A program made the translations under genes and the position numbers. Positions 40,149-49,371 of a stretch of 64,000 bases of DNA are shown here, one piece after another. The DNA comes from Arthrobacter oryzae (lineage in GTDB: Bacteria > Actinomycetota > Actinomycetes > Actinomycetales > Micrococcaceae), in NCBI RefSeq assembly GCF_030718995.1, contig NZ_CP132204.1, forward strand, positions 372,001 through 436,000, given 5' to 3'. Numbering within the stretch: the stretch's first letter is position 1; each line of letters starts with the position of its first letter. The notes beneath the pieces are model-generated. The model was given only the letters and a program-made list of their open reading frames with translations, searched no databases and had not been told where the DNA came from.

Positions 40149-40712
40149 CTACCACGGGAGTTCCCCGGAGCGGAGCTGGTCCTGCAGGCTGCGTATCCAG
40201 CCCATTTCGGACCTCAGCATGGTCTGTTGGTACTCGAGGTCGATCCAGTACTTGCGTGCCACGCCCTTGTCCAGGACGATCGCCTCGCCTTTTTGCAGGA
40301 ACTCCAGTTGGTCCTGCAGCAGCGCCAGCCGGCGGTCCAGAAGGTCAAGGACGACGCCGGCAGGCAGGTTGTAGGCCTCGGCCACGGCCAGCGGGAACGA
40401 CGGGTATTCGTTGACCGGCTCGGCGAGCATGTCCTGCAGGCGTTCCGTAAGGGCTTTCCGGCCGGCGGGAGTGATGCGGTAGGTGGTCCGTTCCGGCCGG
40501 TTGCCCTCCCGGTCCGTCCCGGTCGTTTCCACGAGCCCGCGTTCCGCCAGCCGGCCGACCGCGTGATAGAGCGTTCCGGGACGCACTTTGACCAGCCGGT
40601 CTTCATGCCTGGCCATCAGGAGCTGGTACATCTCGTACGGATGCATCGGCTCCTCGACCAGCAGTGACAGCGCAGATATGCCGAGCGGCGTCAGCGGGGC
40701 GGATGAGGGCAT
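40149..40712 (-). CDS. PadR-family transcriptional regulator
   Basis: A 187-aa PadR regulator: the winged helix (LTPLGISALSLLVEEPMHPYEMYQLL ... GTLYHAVGRLAERGLVETT) covers residues 5-85, and a C-terminal helical dimerisation region (about 100-185) completes a PadR-s2/Vir-like protein. It precedes the DHA2 exporter by 33 bp. A perfect palindrome TATTCCA-N2-TGGAATA lies 52 bp upstream of its start within the likely promoter. The arrangement predicts autorepression relieved by an exporter substrate, as for LmrR and similar PadR proteins. Confidence 0.93.
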   Translation of the reverse strand: MPSSAPLTPLGISALSLLVEEPMHPYEMYQLLMARHEDRLVKVRPGTLYHAVGRLAERGLVETTGTDREGNRPERTTYRITPAGRKALTERLQDMLAEPVNEYPSFPLAVAEAYNLPAGVVLDLLDRRLALLQDQLEFLQKGEAIVLDKGVARKYWIDLEYQQTMLRSEMGWIRSLQDQLRSGELPW

Positions 40713-40763
40713 CGGGCGTTGACCCCCTGTCTGACGGTGCGTTAGCGATTATTCCGCTCCAAC

Positions 40764-40779
40764 TATTCCACATGGAATA
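40764..40779. promoter_or_regulatory. Palindromic operator candidate for PadR
   Basis: TATTCCACATGGAATA is a perfect 7-bp inverted repeat with a 2-bp centre; a partial copy TATTCCGC lies about 13 bp closer to the gene (40750-40757). On the minus strand it overlaps a possible -35 TTGCAC/-10 AATAGT pair (17-bp spacer). Its location and symmetry suit a PadR dimer. Confidence 0.6.
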
Positions 40780-40790
40780 TTTGGGTGCAA

Positions 40791-40823
40791 GAAAGCCCGC
40801 GGGTCCGTTGACCGCGGGCTTTC
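40791..40823 (-). terminator. Terminator after the ankyrin gene
   Basis: A perfect 12-bp stem (arms 40791-40802 and 40812-40823, GAAAGCCCGCGG/CCGCGGGCTTTC, 9-nt loop) lies 27 nt after the ankyrin stop. On the minus strand the stem ends in CTTTC then TTGCACC. It ends the ygfZ-ankyrin transcript just before the PadR promoter. Confidence 0.85.
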
Positions 40824-40850
40824 AGGCGCTGGCTCCCAGGCCCCGGGCGG

Positions 40851-41267
40851 TCAGCCCAGCATGGCCTGGATGTCGGTCCGGGCAAACATGTCGGCCGCCG
40901 CGCGTGCTGACGGGGTTCCGGCGTCAGGGTCCGCGCCTGCCGCCAGGAGCGCCGCCGCCACGTCCGCATAGCCCTTGAAGGCAGCTCCGGCGAGCGGTGT
41001 CTGGCCGCGGTCGTTCACGGCATTGGCGTCGGCGCCGTGCTGCAGGAGCAGCTCTACCGCCGGGGCGTGGCCGTGGTAGGCGGCCAGCATCAACAGGGAG
41101 TCACCCGCCGCATTCGTCATGTTGGCCGGGGCGCCGGCGTCGAGGTAGCTGCCCAGCAGGGCCGCGTCGCCCTGCCGTGCCGCGTCAAACAGGGCATGCG
41201 CCAAGGCAAGTGTTTCGTCGTCCGGCCCTGCCGTGCTCGGGTTCTCGGACGTGGGGTTGTCAGTCAT
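40851..41267 (-). CDS. Ankyrin-repeat protein (138 aa)
   Basis: After a short polar N-terminus there are three to four ankyrin repeats: AHALFDAARQGDAALLGSYLDAG, GDSLLMLAAYHGHAPAVELLLQHG, GQTPLAGAAFKGYADVAAALLAAG and a shorter final one. These form a small protein-binding solenoid; no catalytic domain or signal peptide is present. Its start overlaps the ygfZ stop by 4 nt, so it is coupled to that gene. Its partner is unknown. In other bacteria small ankyrin proteins accompany catalase or other redox genes, but this is only suggestive here. Confidence 0.9.
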   Translation of the reverse strand: MTDNPTSENPSTAGPDDETLALAHALFDAARQGDAALLGSYLDAGAPANMTNAAGDSLLMLAAYHGHAPAVELLLQHGADANAVNDRGQTPLAGAAFKGYADVAAALLAAGADPDAGTPSARAAADMFARTDIQAMLG

Positions 41268-42349
41268 CGGTGCGTTCCCTTCAGGAATCCGGTCTGGCGG
41301 CCCACCACCTGACCGGCGTCAGGAGCCACGATGACTTCCTGCGCGGCCGTGTATGGTTCATCGCCGTCTACGACCGTCAGTATTTCATCCGGTGAGACCG
41401 AACGCTTGATGACTGCCAGCGCGATGGGACCCATTTCGTAGTGCTGCACCACGGAGGTCACCGTTCCCACTTTGCGTTCCCCGAGACGCACTTCACTGCC
41501 GGCCGCGGGGAGGGTGTGCTGGGATCCGTCCAGCTGGAGGAAGACCAGGCGCCGCGGCGGGTGGCCCAGGTTATGCACCCGGGCGATCGTCTCCTGGCCC
41601 TTGTAGCAGCCCTTGGCCAGGTGCACTGCGGTGCGCAGCAGGTCCAGTTCATGCGGGATGGTCTTGTCGTCGGTTTCAGCGCCAAGACGGGGCCGCCATG
41701 CGGCGATGCGCAGCGCTTCCGAGGCCCAGACACCCGCCAGCGGCCGGTCGCCCACAGTCGCCTCAAGCTCCGCTGCCGGCACCAGGTATTCAAACCATGG
41801 CCGCTCCATGCCCGGGTGGGATTCCTCCCCGACAACCGAGTAGGCGTAGCCGCCGGCGCCCACGTGCGGCCAGGGGTCCACCCACACCAGCAGGTCCGAC
41901 CATTCCTCAACACGCCGGGTGGTTCCAATGACCGACCAGTCGTCGGATACATCCGCAATCTCCACCCGCAGCATGAACTTCATCCGGTTCAGCCACTCGG
42001 CCAGCGGCGCCGCTTCGGCGGCCTCCACCACCAGCCAGGTGGTCCCGCCGTCGTCAATCACCCGCGCGTCGAACTCGATACGGCCTTGGACGCTGAGCAG
42101 CAGCAGCTCGCTGGACTCCCCCGGCGCAAGGTTGGTGACCTGCTGGGAAGACAGGGTGTTGAGCCAGCTCAGGCGGTCAGGCCCGGAGACGGTGACCACC
42201 CCGCGGTGGGAAAGGTCGACGACGGCGCTTCCGGCCGCCAGCGCACGCTGCTCACGCAGCGGCTCGCCGTAGTGCGACGCGACACCGGAATCCGCGCCGC
42301 CGGCCTCGACCGCGCCTGGGCGCGACAACAGGGGGCTCTTGATAGTCAT
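41264..42349 (-). CDS. ygfZ: Folate-binding YgfZ/GcvT-like Fe-S protein
   Basis: A 361-aa YgfZ/CAF17 protein that uses tetrahydrofolate in assembly or repair of certain Fe-S enzymes. The signature KGCYKGQE has its conserved cysteine at C248. The N-terminal GcvT-like fold (VDLSHRGVVTVSGPDRLSWLN) is intact. ATG 42349 gives the family N-terminus MTIKSPLLSRPG; longer in-frame starts read into the flavodoxin gene. No strong Shine-Dalgarno is seen. It lies 22 nt after the flavodoxin-like gene and overlaps the ankyrin gene. Confidence 0.93.
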   Translation of the reverse strand: MTIKSPLLSRPGAVEAGGADSGVASHYGEPLREQRALAAGSAVVDLSHRGVVTVSGPDRLSWLNTLSSQQVTNLAPGESSELLLLSVQGRIEFDARVIDDGGTTWLVVEAAEAAPLAEWLNRMKFMLRVEIADVSDDWSVIGTTRRVEEWSDLLVWVDPWPHVGAGGYAYSVVGEESHPGMERPWFEYLVPAAELEATVGDRPLAGVWASEALRIAAWRPRLGAETDDKTIPHELDLLRTAVHLAKGCYKGQETIARVHNLGHPPRRLVFLQLDGSQHTLPAAGSEVRLGERKVGTVTSVVQHYEMGPIALAVIKRSVSPDEILTVVDGDEPYTAAQEVIVAPDAGQVVGRQTGFLKGTHR

Positions 42350-42371
42350 ATGTAGTAGAAGTCCTAACGGG

Positions 42372-43121
42372 CTAGCGGTATTCCGGATTCTCGAAGTCGA
42401 ACCTAGTGCCGGCTTTCCATTCCTCCGGCAGGTTGCCGTAGGCGGGAATCCCGCCGGCATCCTTCAGCGTCCTCGCCAGGTGCAGGAGGTTCCACGTCAT
42501 GAAGGTGGCGTTGCGGTTGGTGAAGTCGCTCTCGGGTCCCCCGGAGCCTTCATCCAGGTAGCTCGGTCCGGGCCCGACCGGGCCGATCCAGCCGGCGTCG
42601 GCCTGGGGAGGGATGGTGAACCCGATGTGCTGGAGGCTGTACAGGACGTTCATTGAGCAATGCTTGATGCCGTCTTCATTGCCGGTAATGAGGCAGCCGC
42701 CCACTTTGGGATAGAAAGCCCACTGGCCTTTGTCGTTCAGCTCCCCCGAATGCGCATACAGGCGTTCGATCAGTTTCTTGGTCTGGGAGGAATTGTCACC
42801 CAGCCAAATGGGACCGGCCACCACCACGATGTCCGCTTCCTTGACGGCAGGGTAGAGCTCCGGCCATTCGTCGGTGGCCCAGCCGTGTTCGCGCATGTCC
42901 GGGTACACGCCGCTGGCGATGTCGTGGTCAACGGTCCGGATGACGCGGGTGGTAACGCCCTGCTTCTCCATGATGAGGCGGCTGACCTCGATCAGGCCCT
43001 CCGTGTTGGAGGTCTCCGGTGATTTCTTGAGGGTGCCGTTGAAGAACACGGCCTTCAAGTCGGCGTAGTTTGCTTTATTTCGCTTTTCCGGCGTACCCGG
43101 GCCCGGCTGCTGGGTGTTCAC
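42372..43121 (-). CDS. Flavodoxin-like NAD(P)H-dependent FMN reductase family protein
   Basis: A 249-aa flavoprotein. The N-terminal part has the beta-strand/phosphate loop LKAVFFNGTLKKSPETSNT, and the central part has ADIVVVAGPIWLGDNSSQTKKLIERL, the FMN-binding region of the flavodoxin/NADPH:FMN reductase fold. The C-terminal part is an extension ending FDFENPEYR. The GTG start (GGGAG seven bases upstream) gives MNTQQPGPGT. It lies in a row with nitrobindin-like, YgfZ and ankyrin genes, suggesting a redox or metal-cofactor context. The exact substrate cannot be read from the sequence. Confidence 0.88.
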   Translation of the reverse strand: MNTQQPGPGTPEKRNKANYADLKAVFFNGTLKKSPETSNTEGLIEVSRLIMEKQGVTTRVIRTVDHDIASGVYPDMREHGWATDEWPELYPAVKEADIVVVAGPIWLGDNSSQTKKLIERLYAHSGELNDKGQWAFYPKVGGCLITGNEDGIKHCSMNVLYSLQHIGFTIPPQADAGWIGPVGPGPSYLDEGSGGPESDFTNRNATFMTWNLLHLARTLKDAGGIPAYGNLPEEWKAGTRFDFENPEYR

Positions 43122-43215
43122 GGTCTTGCTCCCTGCACTCGTTGCGGACAACAAAAATCAGTGAGACCTGGCGGCCGGGCTGCGTCGAGCGGCCGGATGC
43201 CTGCTATGCCTTGCC

Positions 43216-43830
43216 CTAGGATTCCTTGCTGAGGATGGCCGAAGCGTGGGCCTCCAGGCCGCCGCCCGGGGTGGAGCCTTTCCCGGCGGCCACATCCCAG
43301 CGCCAGAGCAGCTTTCCGTCCACCAGGCCGAAAATCCGCGTGGCGGCGGTGTACTCCTTGGAGTGGCTGCCGCGCATCACCATATCGGTGCTCAGCTGGA
43401 TCTGGGGACCCTTGATCTGCCCGTAGTACAGCTCGGAGATTCCGCCGGGGTGCGAGATGGACACCGAGATGTCGAAGCCGCCGTCACTGTTGCGAAGCGC
43501 CTCTACTTCGTCGGCGCTCTTCAGCACGGGAACGATGTCGGCCGGGATCAGGCCCGGACCGCCGTCTTCCTCACGCTGCTTCCGCTCCAGGGCCCAGAAA
43601 CCGGTCTCGACCGTCAGCGGCCTCAACCTGGTGCCTTCGTCGTCGGTCAGCCAGCTCTCGGCGCGGTATTGGAGGTACGGCAGTCCGTTGTGCGTGAAGG
43701 ATACGTGTTGGGCGAAATGCTCGGAATCCTCCTCGCCGGCGCCCAGCCGTCCGTTGCCCTCCCACTCACCAATGAGCCAGGACAGCGGGACGAGCTCGGG
43801 CGTGAGGTCTGTAGGTATTTCGATCGGCAC
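43216..43830 (-). CDS. FABP-like heme-binding nitrobindin family protein
   Basis: A 204-aa beta-barrel protein of the nitrobindin/THAP4-C family; actinobacterial members bind ferric heme and can isomerise peroxynitrite. The hallmark GxWxGxG is GEWEGNG (about 25-31), and the C-terminal EAHASAILSK carries the conserved heme-ligand histidine. Strands such as SELYYGQIKGPQIQLSTDMVMR fit the fold. GTG 43830 is the start (GGAGG seven bases before); an in-frame TTG at 43851 would include that ribosome site in the coding region. Function is inferred from family. Confidence 0.88.
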   Translation of the reverse strand: MPIEIPTDLTPELVPLSWLIGEWEGNGRLGAGEEDSEHFAQHVSFTHNGLPYLQYRAESWLTDDEGTRLRPLTVETGFWALERKQREEDGGPGLIPADIVPVLKSADEVEALRNSDGGFDISVSISHPGGISELYYGQIKGPQIQLSTDMVMRGSHSKEYTAATRIFGLVDGKLLWRWDVAAGKGSTPGGGLEAHASAILSKES

Positions 43831-43868
43831 AGTAACTACCTCCGCAGACAACTAGCTCTGGACTGGTA

Positions 43869-43982
43869 TTACTTCTGGCCTTTGAAGAGGCGGTACACCA
43901 CAAAACCAGCGAACCATGCCATGGACACGCTGGCAATGCCGAGGAGGACAAGGAAGAAGATCTCAAATGCAAGTACGGACAT
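43869..43982 (-). CDS. Small membrane peptide (37 aa)
   Basis: The product starts MSVLAFEIFFLVLLGIASV and continues as a hydrophobic helix to about residue 31, ending YRLFKGQK. An AGGA box lies eight bases before the ATG. It begins 17 nt after the upstream membrane-protein stop and precedes the nitrobindin-like gene, so it is probably part of that transcript. No family recognised; the coding reality rests on the ribosome site, composition and position. Confidence 0.6.
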   Translation of the reverse strand: MSVLAFEIFFLVLLGIASVSMAWFAGFVVYRLFKGQK

Positions 43983-43999
43983 GATGCCATCCTAACGCG

Positions 44000-44734
44000 T
44001 TAGTAGATGAGTAGTTTGTCTATGAAGTAGGCGAGCGAACCCACCGCGGCCACGGGTGCGAGGCCCATTCCGAGGGCGGCTGGAAAGTTAATCCGGTCCC
44101 CGCGGAGTATAACCAGCCGGCGCAGGCTGACGAGAACTGCGCCCACCACAACGCCTACTACGGCGGCGGGTATTACGGCGATATTGGAGAAAATTAAGCC
44201 TGCCAGCGGAGCAGTAAGGCCCGCCAGCACAATGCCCAGCGGGGCCACGATCCGGTCCGGCCAGCGGATGAGCCCGGCCAGCAAGGCAAACGCGGCACTG
44301 ATGCCGGCCACGAGCACCATCTCCCTGACGCCGTTGAACCGTGAAGCCGCTATCCATCCCGCGCCGAGGCAGGACAGCAGCACTCCGGCGCTCGAACCCA
44401 GCGTCGACTCCAGCCGCTGGGCCTGGCCAGTGCCGCGCATCAGCTGCATCAGGAAGACAGCCATCACGCCTGCCGCAATGAACGCCGGAGTCCAGTCCAG
44501 GAAGCCCGGCGCCGGGACATAGGTGGCAGCCACGGCCGATCCCGCGCCCGGGAGGCCGATGATTGCCGCGAGGGTCTTCTTGGCGGGAATGTCCAGGAAG
44601 TGGGGCCAGCCGACTCCGACGGCCAAAGCCACGAGGACGGCTACGCCGAGCAATACCTCCGGTGAGGTGTAAGCCCCGCCGACAAAGACAGCAAGCCCGG
44701 CCAGGCCGATGGTTCCGATGGTCCACGGCTTCAC
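44000..44734 (-). CDS. Polytopic membrane protein of unknown function (244 aa)
   Basis: Seven or eight hydrophobic helices span almost the whole protein (MKPWTIGTIGLAGLAVFVGG at the start; AALGMGLAPVAAVGSLAYFIDKLL at the end). It has few charged loops, among them VSLRRLVILRGDR. No transport motif or conserved catalytic residue is visible. Similar small permease-like proteins are common beside glnR or mshD in Arthrobacter-like genomes, but I cannot name a family. It is divergent from glnR and probably heads the minus-strand run through nitrobindin and YgfZ. Confidence 0.8.
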   Translation of the reverse strand: MKPWTIGTIGLAGLAVFVGGAYTSPEVLLGVAVLVALAVGVGWPHFLDIPAKKTLAAIIGLPGAGSAVAATYVPAPGFLDWTPAFIAAGVMAVFLMQLMRGTGQAQRLESTLGSSAGVLLSCLGAGWIAASRFNGVREMVLVAGISAAFALLAGLIRWPDRIVAPLGIVLAGLTAPLAGLIFSNIAVIPAAVVGVVVGAVLVSLRRLVILRGDRINFPAALGMGLAPVAAVGSLAYFIDKLLIY

Positions 44735-45044
44735 TGTTTACCCGCGCTCACTCTCTGCTGACGTCTTCTTCGCTGCATACGCGTCCGGTACTGACCCCGG
44801 GGTCCTGACGGTCCAATCCTGCCTTATGTGACCTGCTTATGTCGCAAAACGAAAACTGAAACCAGCCGGATCAGTGTCTGTTAAGGGGCGATTGGGTATA
44901 CTCAAAGCTCAGCTACGCTTCCTTCGGAGGATGCGGGCCCGGCCGGATTTCCGGCTGGCCAGTACCGACGCGGGCAGCCAGTACCGGCCGGTGAAAGCCC
45001 GGTTCAGACGCCCAATGATGCGCGGACAGCCCCTTGGAGGAACA
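44735..45044. promoter_or_regulatory. Divergent promoter region of glnR
   Basis: No gene is seen in these 310 bp. A plus-strand -10 TATACT lies at 44897-44902 (no good -35), giving a leader of about 140 nt before glnR. That leader contains a small hairpin GCCGGA-TT-TCCGGC near 44942-44955 and a direct repeat CCAGTACCG (about 44959 and 44980). TTGGAGG precedes the glnR ATG by four bases. The minus-strand promoter for the membrane-protein gene was not resolved. Confidence 0.5.
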
Positions 45045-45743
45045 ATGTCGCACATCCTGCTACTGACGAACAGCACCGGGTCATCGGTGGACATTCTGCC
45101 TGCCTTGGAACTACTGAACCACCGCGTACACATCCTCCCTGCCGAGCCCACCGCGCTGCTGGAAACGGACCCCTGCGATGTTGTCCTGCTGGACGCGCGC
45201 AAGGACCTGGTGGGAGCGCGGTCCCTCACACAGCTGCTCAAGGCCACCGGGCTGAGCGCGCCCTTGATGCTGATCCTCACCGAAGGCGGCATGGCCGCCG
45301 TCTCCTCGGCCTGGGCCGTGGATGACATCCTGCTCGACTCCGCGGGTCCGGCTGAAGTCGAAGCCCGCATCCGGCTCTCAGTGGCCCGCGCCGTCCCGGA
45401 GCAGGAGGATACGCCCACCGAAATCCGCGCTGCCGGCGTCGTCATTGACGAAGCAAGCTACACGGCGAGGGTCAACGGGGCTCCCCTTAACCTGACGTTC
45501 AAGGAATTCGAACTCCTGAAGTACCTGGCGCAGCACCCCGGCCGGGTGTTCACCCGCCAGCAGCTGCTCACCGAGGTGTGGGGCTATGACTACTACGGCG
45601 GCACCCGCACAGTGGACGTCCACGTCAGGCGGCTGCGCGCCAAGCTCGGTGCCGACCACGAAAACCTGATCAGCACGGTCCGCAACGTCGGCTACCGACT
45701 GACTCTGGTCCGGCAGCCCGAAGAGGAACTGACGGAGGCTTAG
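45045..45743 (+). CDS. glnR: GlnR-type OmpR-family nitrogen regulator
   Basis: A 232-aa orphan response regulator closely matching Streptomyces GlnR over its length: receiver-like N-terminus [22 protein letters not shown] with the conserved aspartate D50 in [11 protein letters not shown], then EVEARIRL, and a winged-helix DNA-binding domain [23 protein letters not shown]...[25 protein letters not shown]. GlnR receivers lack the usual acidic pocket and work without a kinase; none is encoded here. It likely controls nitrogen assimilation genes (glnA, amtB, nir) elsewhere. The gene is monocistronic, ending with a strong terminator. Confidence 0.92.
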   Translation: MSHILLLTNSTGSSVDILPALELLNHRVHILPAEPTALLETDPCDVVLLDARKDLVGARSLTQLLKATGLSAPLMLILTEGGMAAVSSAWAVDDILLDSAGPAEVEARIRLSVARAVPEQEDTPTEIRAAGVVIDEASYTARVNGAPLNLTFKEFELLKYLAQHPGRVFTRQQLLTEVWGYDYYGGTRTVDVHVRRLRAKLGADHENLISTVRNVGYRLTLVRQPEEELTEA

Positions 45744-45824
45744 CCTCCTGGAGCGGCAGCGGTTTGCGCCGCGAGCCGATTGGATGATCGCCCCGGCAGA
45801 ACCTCCCGCAAGATCACGGAAACG

Positions 45825-45857
45825 AAGAAGCCCCGGACCAGTGGTCCGGGGCTTCTT
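45825..45857 (+). terminator. Terminator of glnR
   Basis: A perfect 15-bp stem (arms 45825-45839 and 45843-45857, AAGAAGCCCCGGACC/GGTCCGGGGCTTCTT, 3-nt loop) lies about 80 nt after the glnR stop. A short T-containing tail (GTGGCTTC) follows. The remaining roughly 190 bp to mshD contain no gene. Confidence 0.9.
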
Positions 45858-46043
45858 GTGGCTTCTAGGCCTGCAGTGGAGGACATACGGGTCGAACGTA
45901 TCGAGGCCACCCCAGTGGTGGATCCCCCTCACGATCCCGCCTCAGGAGGCCGGATCAGGTATCGACTATACGTGCCGGATCCCGCCCCATCAAATCGGCG
46001 CCAATCACTCCCCCATGCAGACGGGCCGTATAGCCTGTACTCC

Positions 46044-47015
46044 ATGAGTCCTGCGCATCCCGAGAACTGGCCCGTGCTCGTCACCAAAGGCGGAGTGGAC
46101 GATGAACTGCTCAGGGATTTCACCTCCCTCGCCGCGGCTGCCGAAGAATCGGACGGAAACCCGCCCCTGTCCGAACAGACTTTTGTGACGCTTCGCGCGG
46201 GCGAGTCCGGCAGCCACTCGCTCCTGGCCCTGGCGCTCTACGCCCCGGATGAGGATTCGGATCCCGCCACCGCCCAGGACCTGGCCGGGTTCGCGGTGGT
46301 GGTTGAGGAACCTGACGGCACGGGCGTGCTGGAGGTGGCAGTCCACCCCAGCTACCGGAACCAGGGGGTGGCAGACAGGCTGATCGCCACGCTGAAGGCA
46401 TCGAGGGGCTTCGACGGGCTCACGGCCTGGTCCCACGGGAACCACGAGGCGGCAGCCGACCTCGCGGCCAAGTACGGCTACGCCCCCGTCCGGGAATTGT
46501 GGAAGATGCGGCTCACCACCTCCGCCTCTGACCTGCCCGACGCCGGGCTCCCGGAAAACGTGGCCCTGCGCGCCTTTGTTCCGGGCCGGGATGAAGAAGC
46601 CTGGCTGGCAGCGAACAAGGCCGCCTTCGGCCACCACCCCGAACAGGGCAACATGACCAGGCAGGACCTGGACGCCCGGATGGCCGAAGACTGGTTCGAC
46701 CCGGCCGGCTTCCTGCTGGCCGTGGACCCGGGCGGGCGGATCCTCGGCTTCCACTGGACCAAGGTGCACCCCCGCCACGGCAGCCATCCGGCGATCGGAG
46801 AGGTCTATGTGGTGGGCGTGACGCCGGAGGCCCAGGGCATGGGCCTCGGCAAGGCGCTGACGGTGGCCGGCATCAAATACCTCCAGGACAAGGGCCTTCA
46901 CGCGGTGATGCTGTACACCGATGCGGACAACGCGCCGGCCGTTTCCCTGTACCGCGGACTCGGCTTTACGCGGTGGGATGCAGACGTCATGTACGGGCCT
47001 AAAAACGGCGGTTAA
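46044..47015 (+). CDS. mshD: Mycothiol synthase
   Basis: A 323-aa double-GNAT enzyme that acetylates Cys-GlcN-Ins in the last step of mycothiol synthesis. The N-terminal half has HPSYRNQGVADRLIATL (about 105-121); the active C-terminal half has GEVYVVGVTPEAQGMGLGKALTVAGI and the AMVHVE-like end HAVMLYTDADNAPAVSLYRGLGF. The C-terminal FHWTKVH segment is typical of MshD. ATG 46044 is preceded by TAGCCT seven bases upstream, suggesting a leaderless transcript; a longer in-frame reading lacks support. Presence of this gene marks an actinobacterium. It precedes ppk by about 100 bp. Confidence 0.93.
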   Translation: MSPAHPENWPVLVTKGGVDDELLRDFTSLAAAAEESDGNPPLSEQTFVTLRAGESGSHSLLALALYAPDEDSDPATAQDLAGFAVVVEEPDGTGVLEVAVHPSYRNQGVADRLIATLKASRGFDGLTAWSHGNHEAAADLAAKYGYAPVRELWKMRLTTSASDLPDAGLPENVALRAFVPGRDEEAWLAANKAAFGHHPEQGNMTRQDLDARMAEDWFDPAGFLLAVDPGGRILGFHWTKVHPRHGSHPAIGEVYVVGVTPEAQGMGLGKALTVAGIKYLQDKGLHAVMLYTDADNAPAVSLYRGLGFTRWDADVMYGPKNGG

Positions 47016-47117
47016 TCCAATCGGCTGACGCATGCACCGTGGTTCAGGAAATCTGCGTAACCCCGAATCGATTGCTTGTAAGGTTGAAGGTAAACCGCGC
47101 CAGCAAAAGGAGTGACC

Positions 47118-49367
47118 ATGCAACCGGAACCTGCCGGAATCGCCACGTCTGAGGCCAAGGTGCTCCCGGTGCGCGCCCGCTTCGGGTCCTCCGAAGTACC
47201 GGCTTCCCGCGCCACGCAGGACCGGATCGACATTCCCGAGTTCGCACCCAACCTTGAGCCCGAGGGCGACATCAGCCCGGACCGCTTCCTGGACCGTGAA
47301 CTGAGCTGGCTGGCCTTCAACGCCCGTGTGCTGGAGCTTGCCGAGGACCCCGACCTCCACCTCCTGGAGCGCGTCAGCTTCCTCTCCATCTTTGCCTCCA
47401 ACCTGGACGAGTTCTTCATGGTCCGCGTCGCCGGGCTGAAACGACGGATCGCCACCGGGCTGGCCGTCCCGTCACCGGCCGGCCTGAGCCCCATGCAGGT
47501 ACTGGACCAGATCGGCGAAGCGGCGCACCGGCTCGCGCAGCGCCACGCCCGGATCTACGCCGAACAGATCCGGCCGGCGCTTGCCTACGAGCACATCCAC
47601 CTCATGCACTGGGACGAACTGGATGACCAGGCCAAGGACCAGCTCAGCGCGATGTTCGCGGAGAAGGTCTTCCCGATCCTGACACCGCTCGCGGTGGACC
47701 CCGCACACCCGTTCCCGTATATTTCGGGGCTGTCCCTGAACCTGGCCGTTGTCGTCCGCAATCCGGTGAGCGACAAGGAACTTTTCGCCCGGGTCAAGGT
47801 TCCGGACCAGCTTCCGCGGCTCATTTCCATCGACGGCCCGCGCGCAGGCTCGGTGCCCGGCCGGGTGGCCCGCTTCATCGCCCTCGAAGAAGTCATTGCC
47901 GTCCACCTGGACCAGCTGTTCGCCGGCATGGAGGTCCTGGAGCACCACACGTTCCGCGTCACCCGCAACGAGGACGTTGAGGTGGAAGAGGACGACGCCG
48001 AGAACCTGCTGCAGGCGCTGGAGAAGGAACTGCTGCGCCGCCGGTTCGGCCCGCCCGTCCGGCTCGAGGTCACCAACGACATCAACCCGAACATCCGCGC
48101 CCTCCTGATCCGCGAACTGGGGGTGGAGGAATCCGAGGTTTACTCCGTTCCGGCACCGCTGGACCTGCGGGGCCTGTCCGTCATTGCCGGGATTGACCGC
48201 GCGGACCTGCACTACCCGAAGCATGTGCCGCACACCTCGCGTTACCTGAACGAATCGGAAACGTCCAAGGCGGCAAACGTGTTCGCGGCCATGCGCCGGC
48301 GGGACATCCTCCTGCACCACCCCTACGATTCCTTCTCCACGTCCGTCCAGGCTTTCCTGGAGCAGGCCGCGGCGGACCCGAAGGTGCAGGCCATCAAGCA
48401 GACGCTGTATCGCACGTCGGGCGACTCCCCCATCGTCGATGCCCTCATCGACGCGGCAGAGGCAGGCAAGCAGGTCCTGGCCCTGGTGGAAATCAAGGCC
48501 CGGTTCGATGAACAGGCCAACATCTCCTGGGCGCGGAAACTGGAACAGGCCGGCGTGCACGTGGTGTACGGCATCGTGGGCCTGAAGACCCACTGCAAGC
48601 TTTCCCTCGTGGTTCGCCAGGAAGTGGACGGCCTGCGTCGCTACTGCCACATCGGCACCGGAAACTACCACCCGCGCACGGCCCGCTACTACGAGGACCT
48701 CGGTCTGCTGACAGCCAACGAGCAGGTGGGCGAGGATCTCTCCAAGCTCTTCAACCAGCTCTCCGGCTACGCTCCGAAGTCCACGTTCAAACGGCTCCTG
48801 GTGGCGCCCCGTTCAGTGCGTTCCGGACTCATTGACCGGATTGAAAAGGAAATCCGCAACGCCAAGGCGGGCATTTCAGCCAGGGTGCAGATCAAGGTCA
48901 ACTCCATGGTGGACGAGGCGATCATCGATTCGCTCTACCGTGCGTCGCAGGCAGGCGTGAACGTTGACGTGATCGTCCGCGGCATCTGTTCGCTTCGCCC
49001 CGGCATCCCCGGGCTGAGCGAAAACATCACGGTGCGCTCGGTGCTGGGACGGTTCCTGGAGCACTCGCGGGTCTTTGCCTTCGCCAACGGCGGGGAGCCG
49101 GTGGTCTACATCGGTTCCGCGGACATGATGCACCGCAACCTCGACCGGCGGGTGGAGGCGCTGGTGCAGCTCACCAGCGGCGATGACACGTCCTACGTGC
49201 TGGACATGCTCCGTCGCTACATGGACCCGGAAACGTCCAGCTGGCATCTGGACAGCCAGGGCGAATGGACCCGGCACCACATCGGCGACGACGGCAGGCT
49301 CCTGGAGGATGTCCAGTCCTGGCTGCTCGCGTCCCGTTCCCGCCAGCGCCCGACCGTAAGGCGGTAA
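47118..49367 (+). CDS. ppk: Polyphosphate kinase 1
   Basis: A 749-aa PPK1 that reversibly polymerises ATP gamma-phosphate into polyphosphate. The N ([18 protein letters not shown]), head and two C-terminal PLD-like domains are complete. Catalytic histidines are H492 in KTHCKLSL (E. coli H435) and H649 in EHSRVFAF (E. coli H592). The conserved LLHHPYDSF and [13 protein letters not shown] segments are present. The N-terminal 40 residues are an extra extension. AAAGGAG lies six bases before ATG 47118. The Nudix gene follows by 4 nt, as ppk1 and mutT1 are neighbours in Mycobacterium. Confidence 0.96.
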   Translation: MQPEPAGIATSEAKVLPVRARFGSSEVPASRATQDRIDIPEFAPNLEPEGDISPDRFLDRELSWLAFNARVLELAEDPDLHLLERVSFLSIFASNLDEFFMVRVAGLKRRIATGLAVPSPAGLSPMQVLDQIGEAAHRLAQRHARIYAEQIRPALAYEHIHLMHWDELDDQAKDQLSAMFAEKVFPILTPLAVDPAHPFPYISGLSLNLAVVVRNPVSDKELFARVKVPDQLPRLISIDGPRAGSVPGRVARFIALEEVIAVHLDQLFAGMEVLEHHTFRVTRNEDVEVEEDDAENLLQALEKELLRRRFGPPVRLEVTNDINPNIRALLIRELGVEESEVYSVPAPLDLRGLSVIAGIDRADLHYPKHVPHTSRYLNESETSKAANVFAAMRRRDILLHHPYDSFSTSVQAFLEQAAADPKVQAIKQTLYRTSGDSPIVDALIDAAEAGKQVLALVEIKARFDEQANISWARKLEQAGVHVVYGIVGLKTHCKLSLVVRQEVDGLRRYCHIGTGNYHPRTARYYEDLGLLTANEQVGEDLSKLFNQLSGYAPKSTFKRLLVAPRSVRSGLIDRIEKEIRNAKAGISARVQIKVNSMVDEAIIDSLYRASQAGVNVDVIVRGICSLRPGIPGLSENITVRSVLGRFLEHSRVFAFANGGEPVVYIGSADMMHRNLDRRVEALVQLTSGDDTSYVLDMLRRYMDPETSSWHLDSQGEWTRHHIGDDGRLLEDVQSWLLASRSRQRPTVRR

Positions 49368-49371
49368 GACC

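Noticed and set aside
45880..45960. T-arm-like motif ATACG-TTCGACC-CGTAT on the minus strand
   Set aside because: The anticodon arm and acceptor could not be completed to a cloverleaf; not called as a tRNA.
46005..47360. Minus-strand open frame opposite mshD and the start of ppk
   Set aside because: It crosses two real genes and has Gly/Arg-rich random composition.
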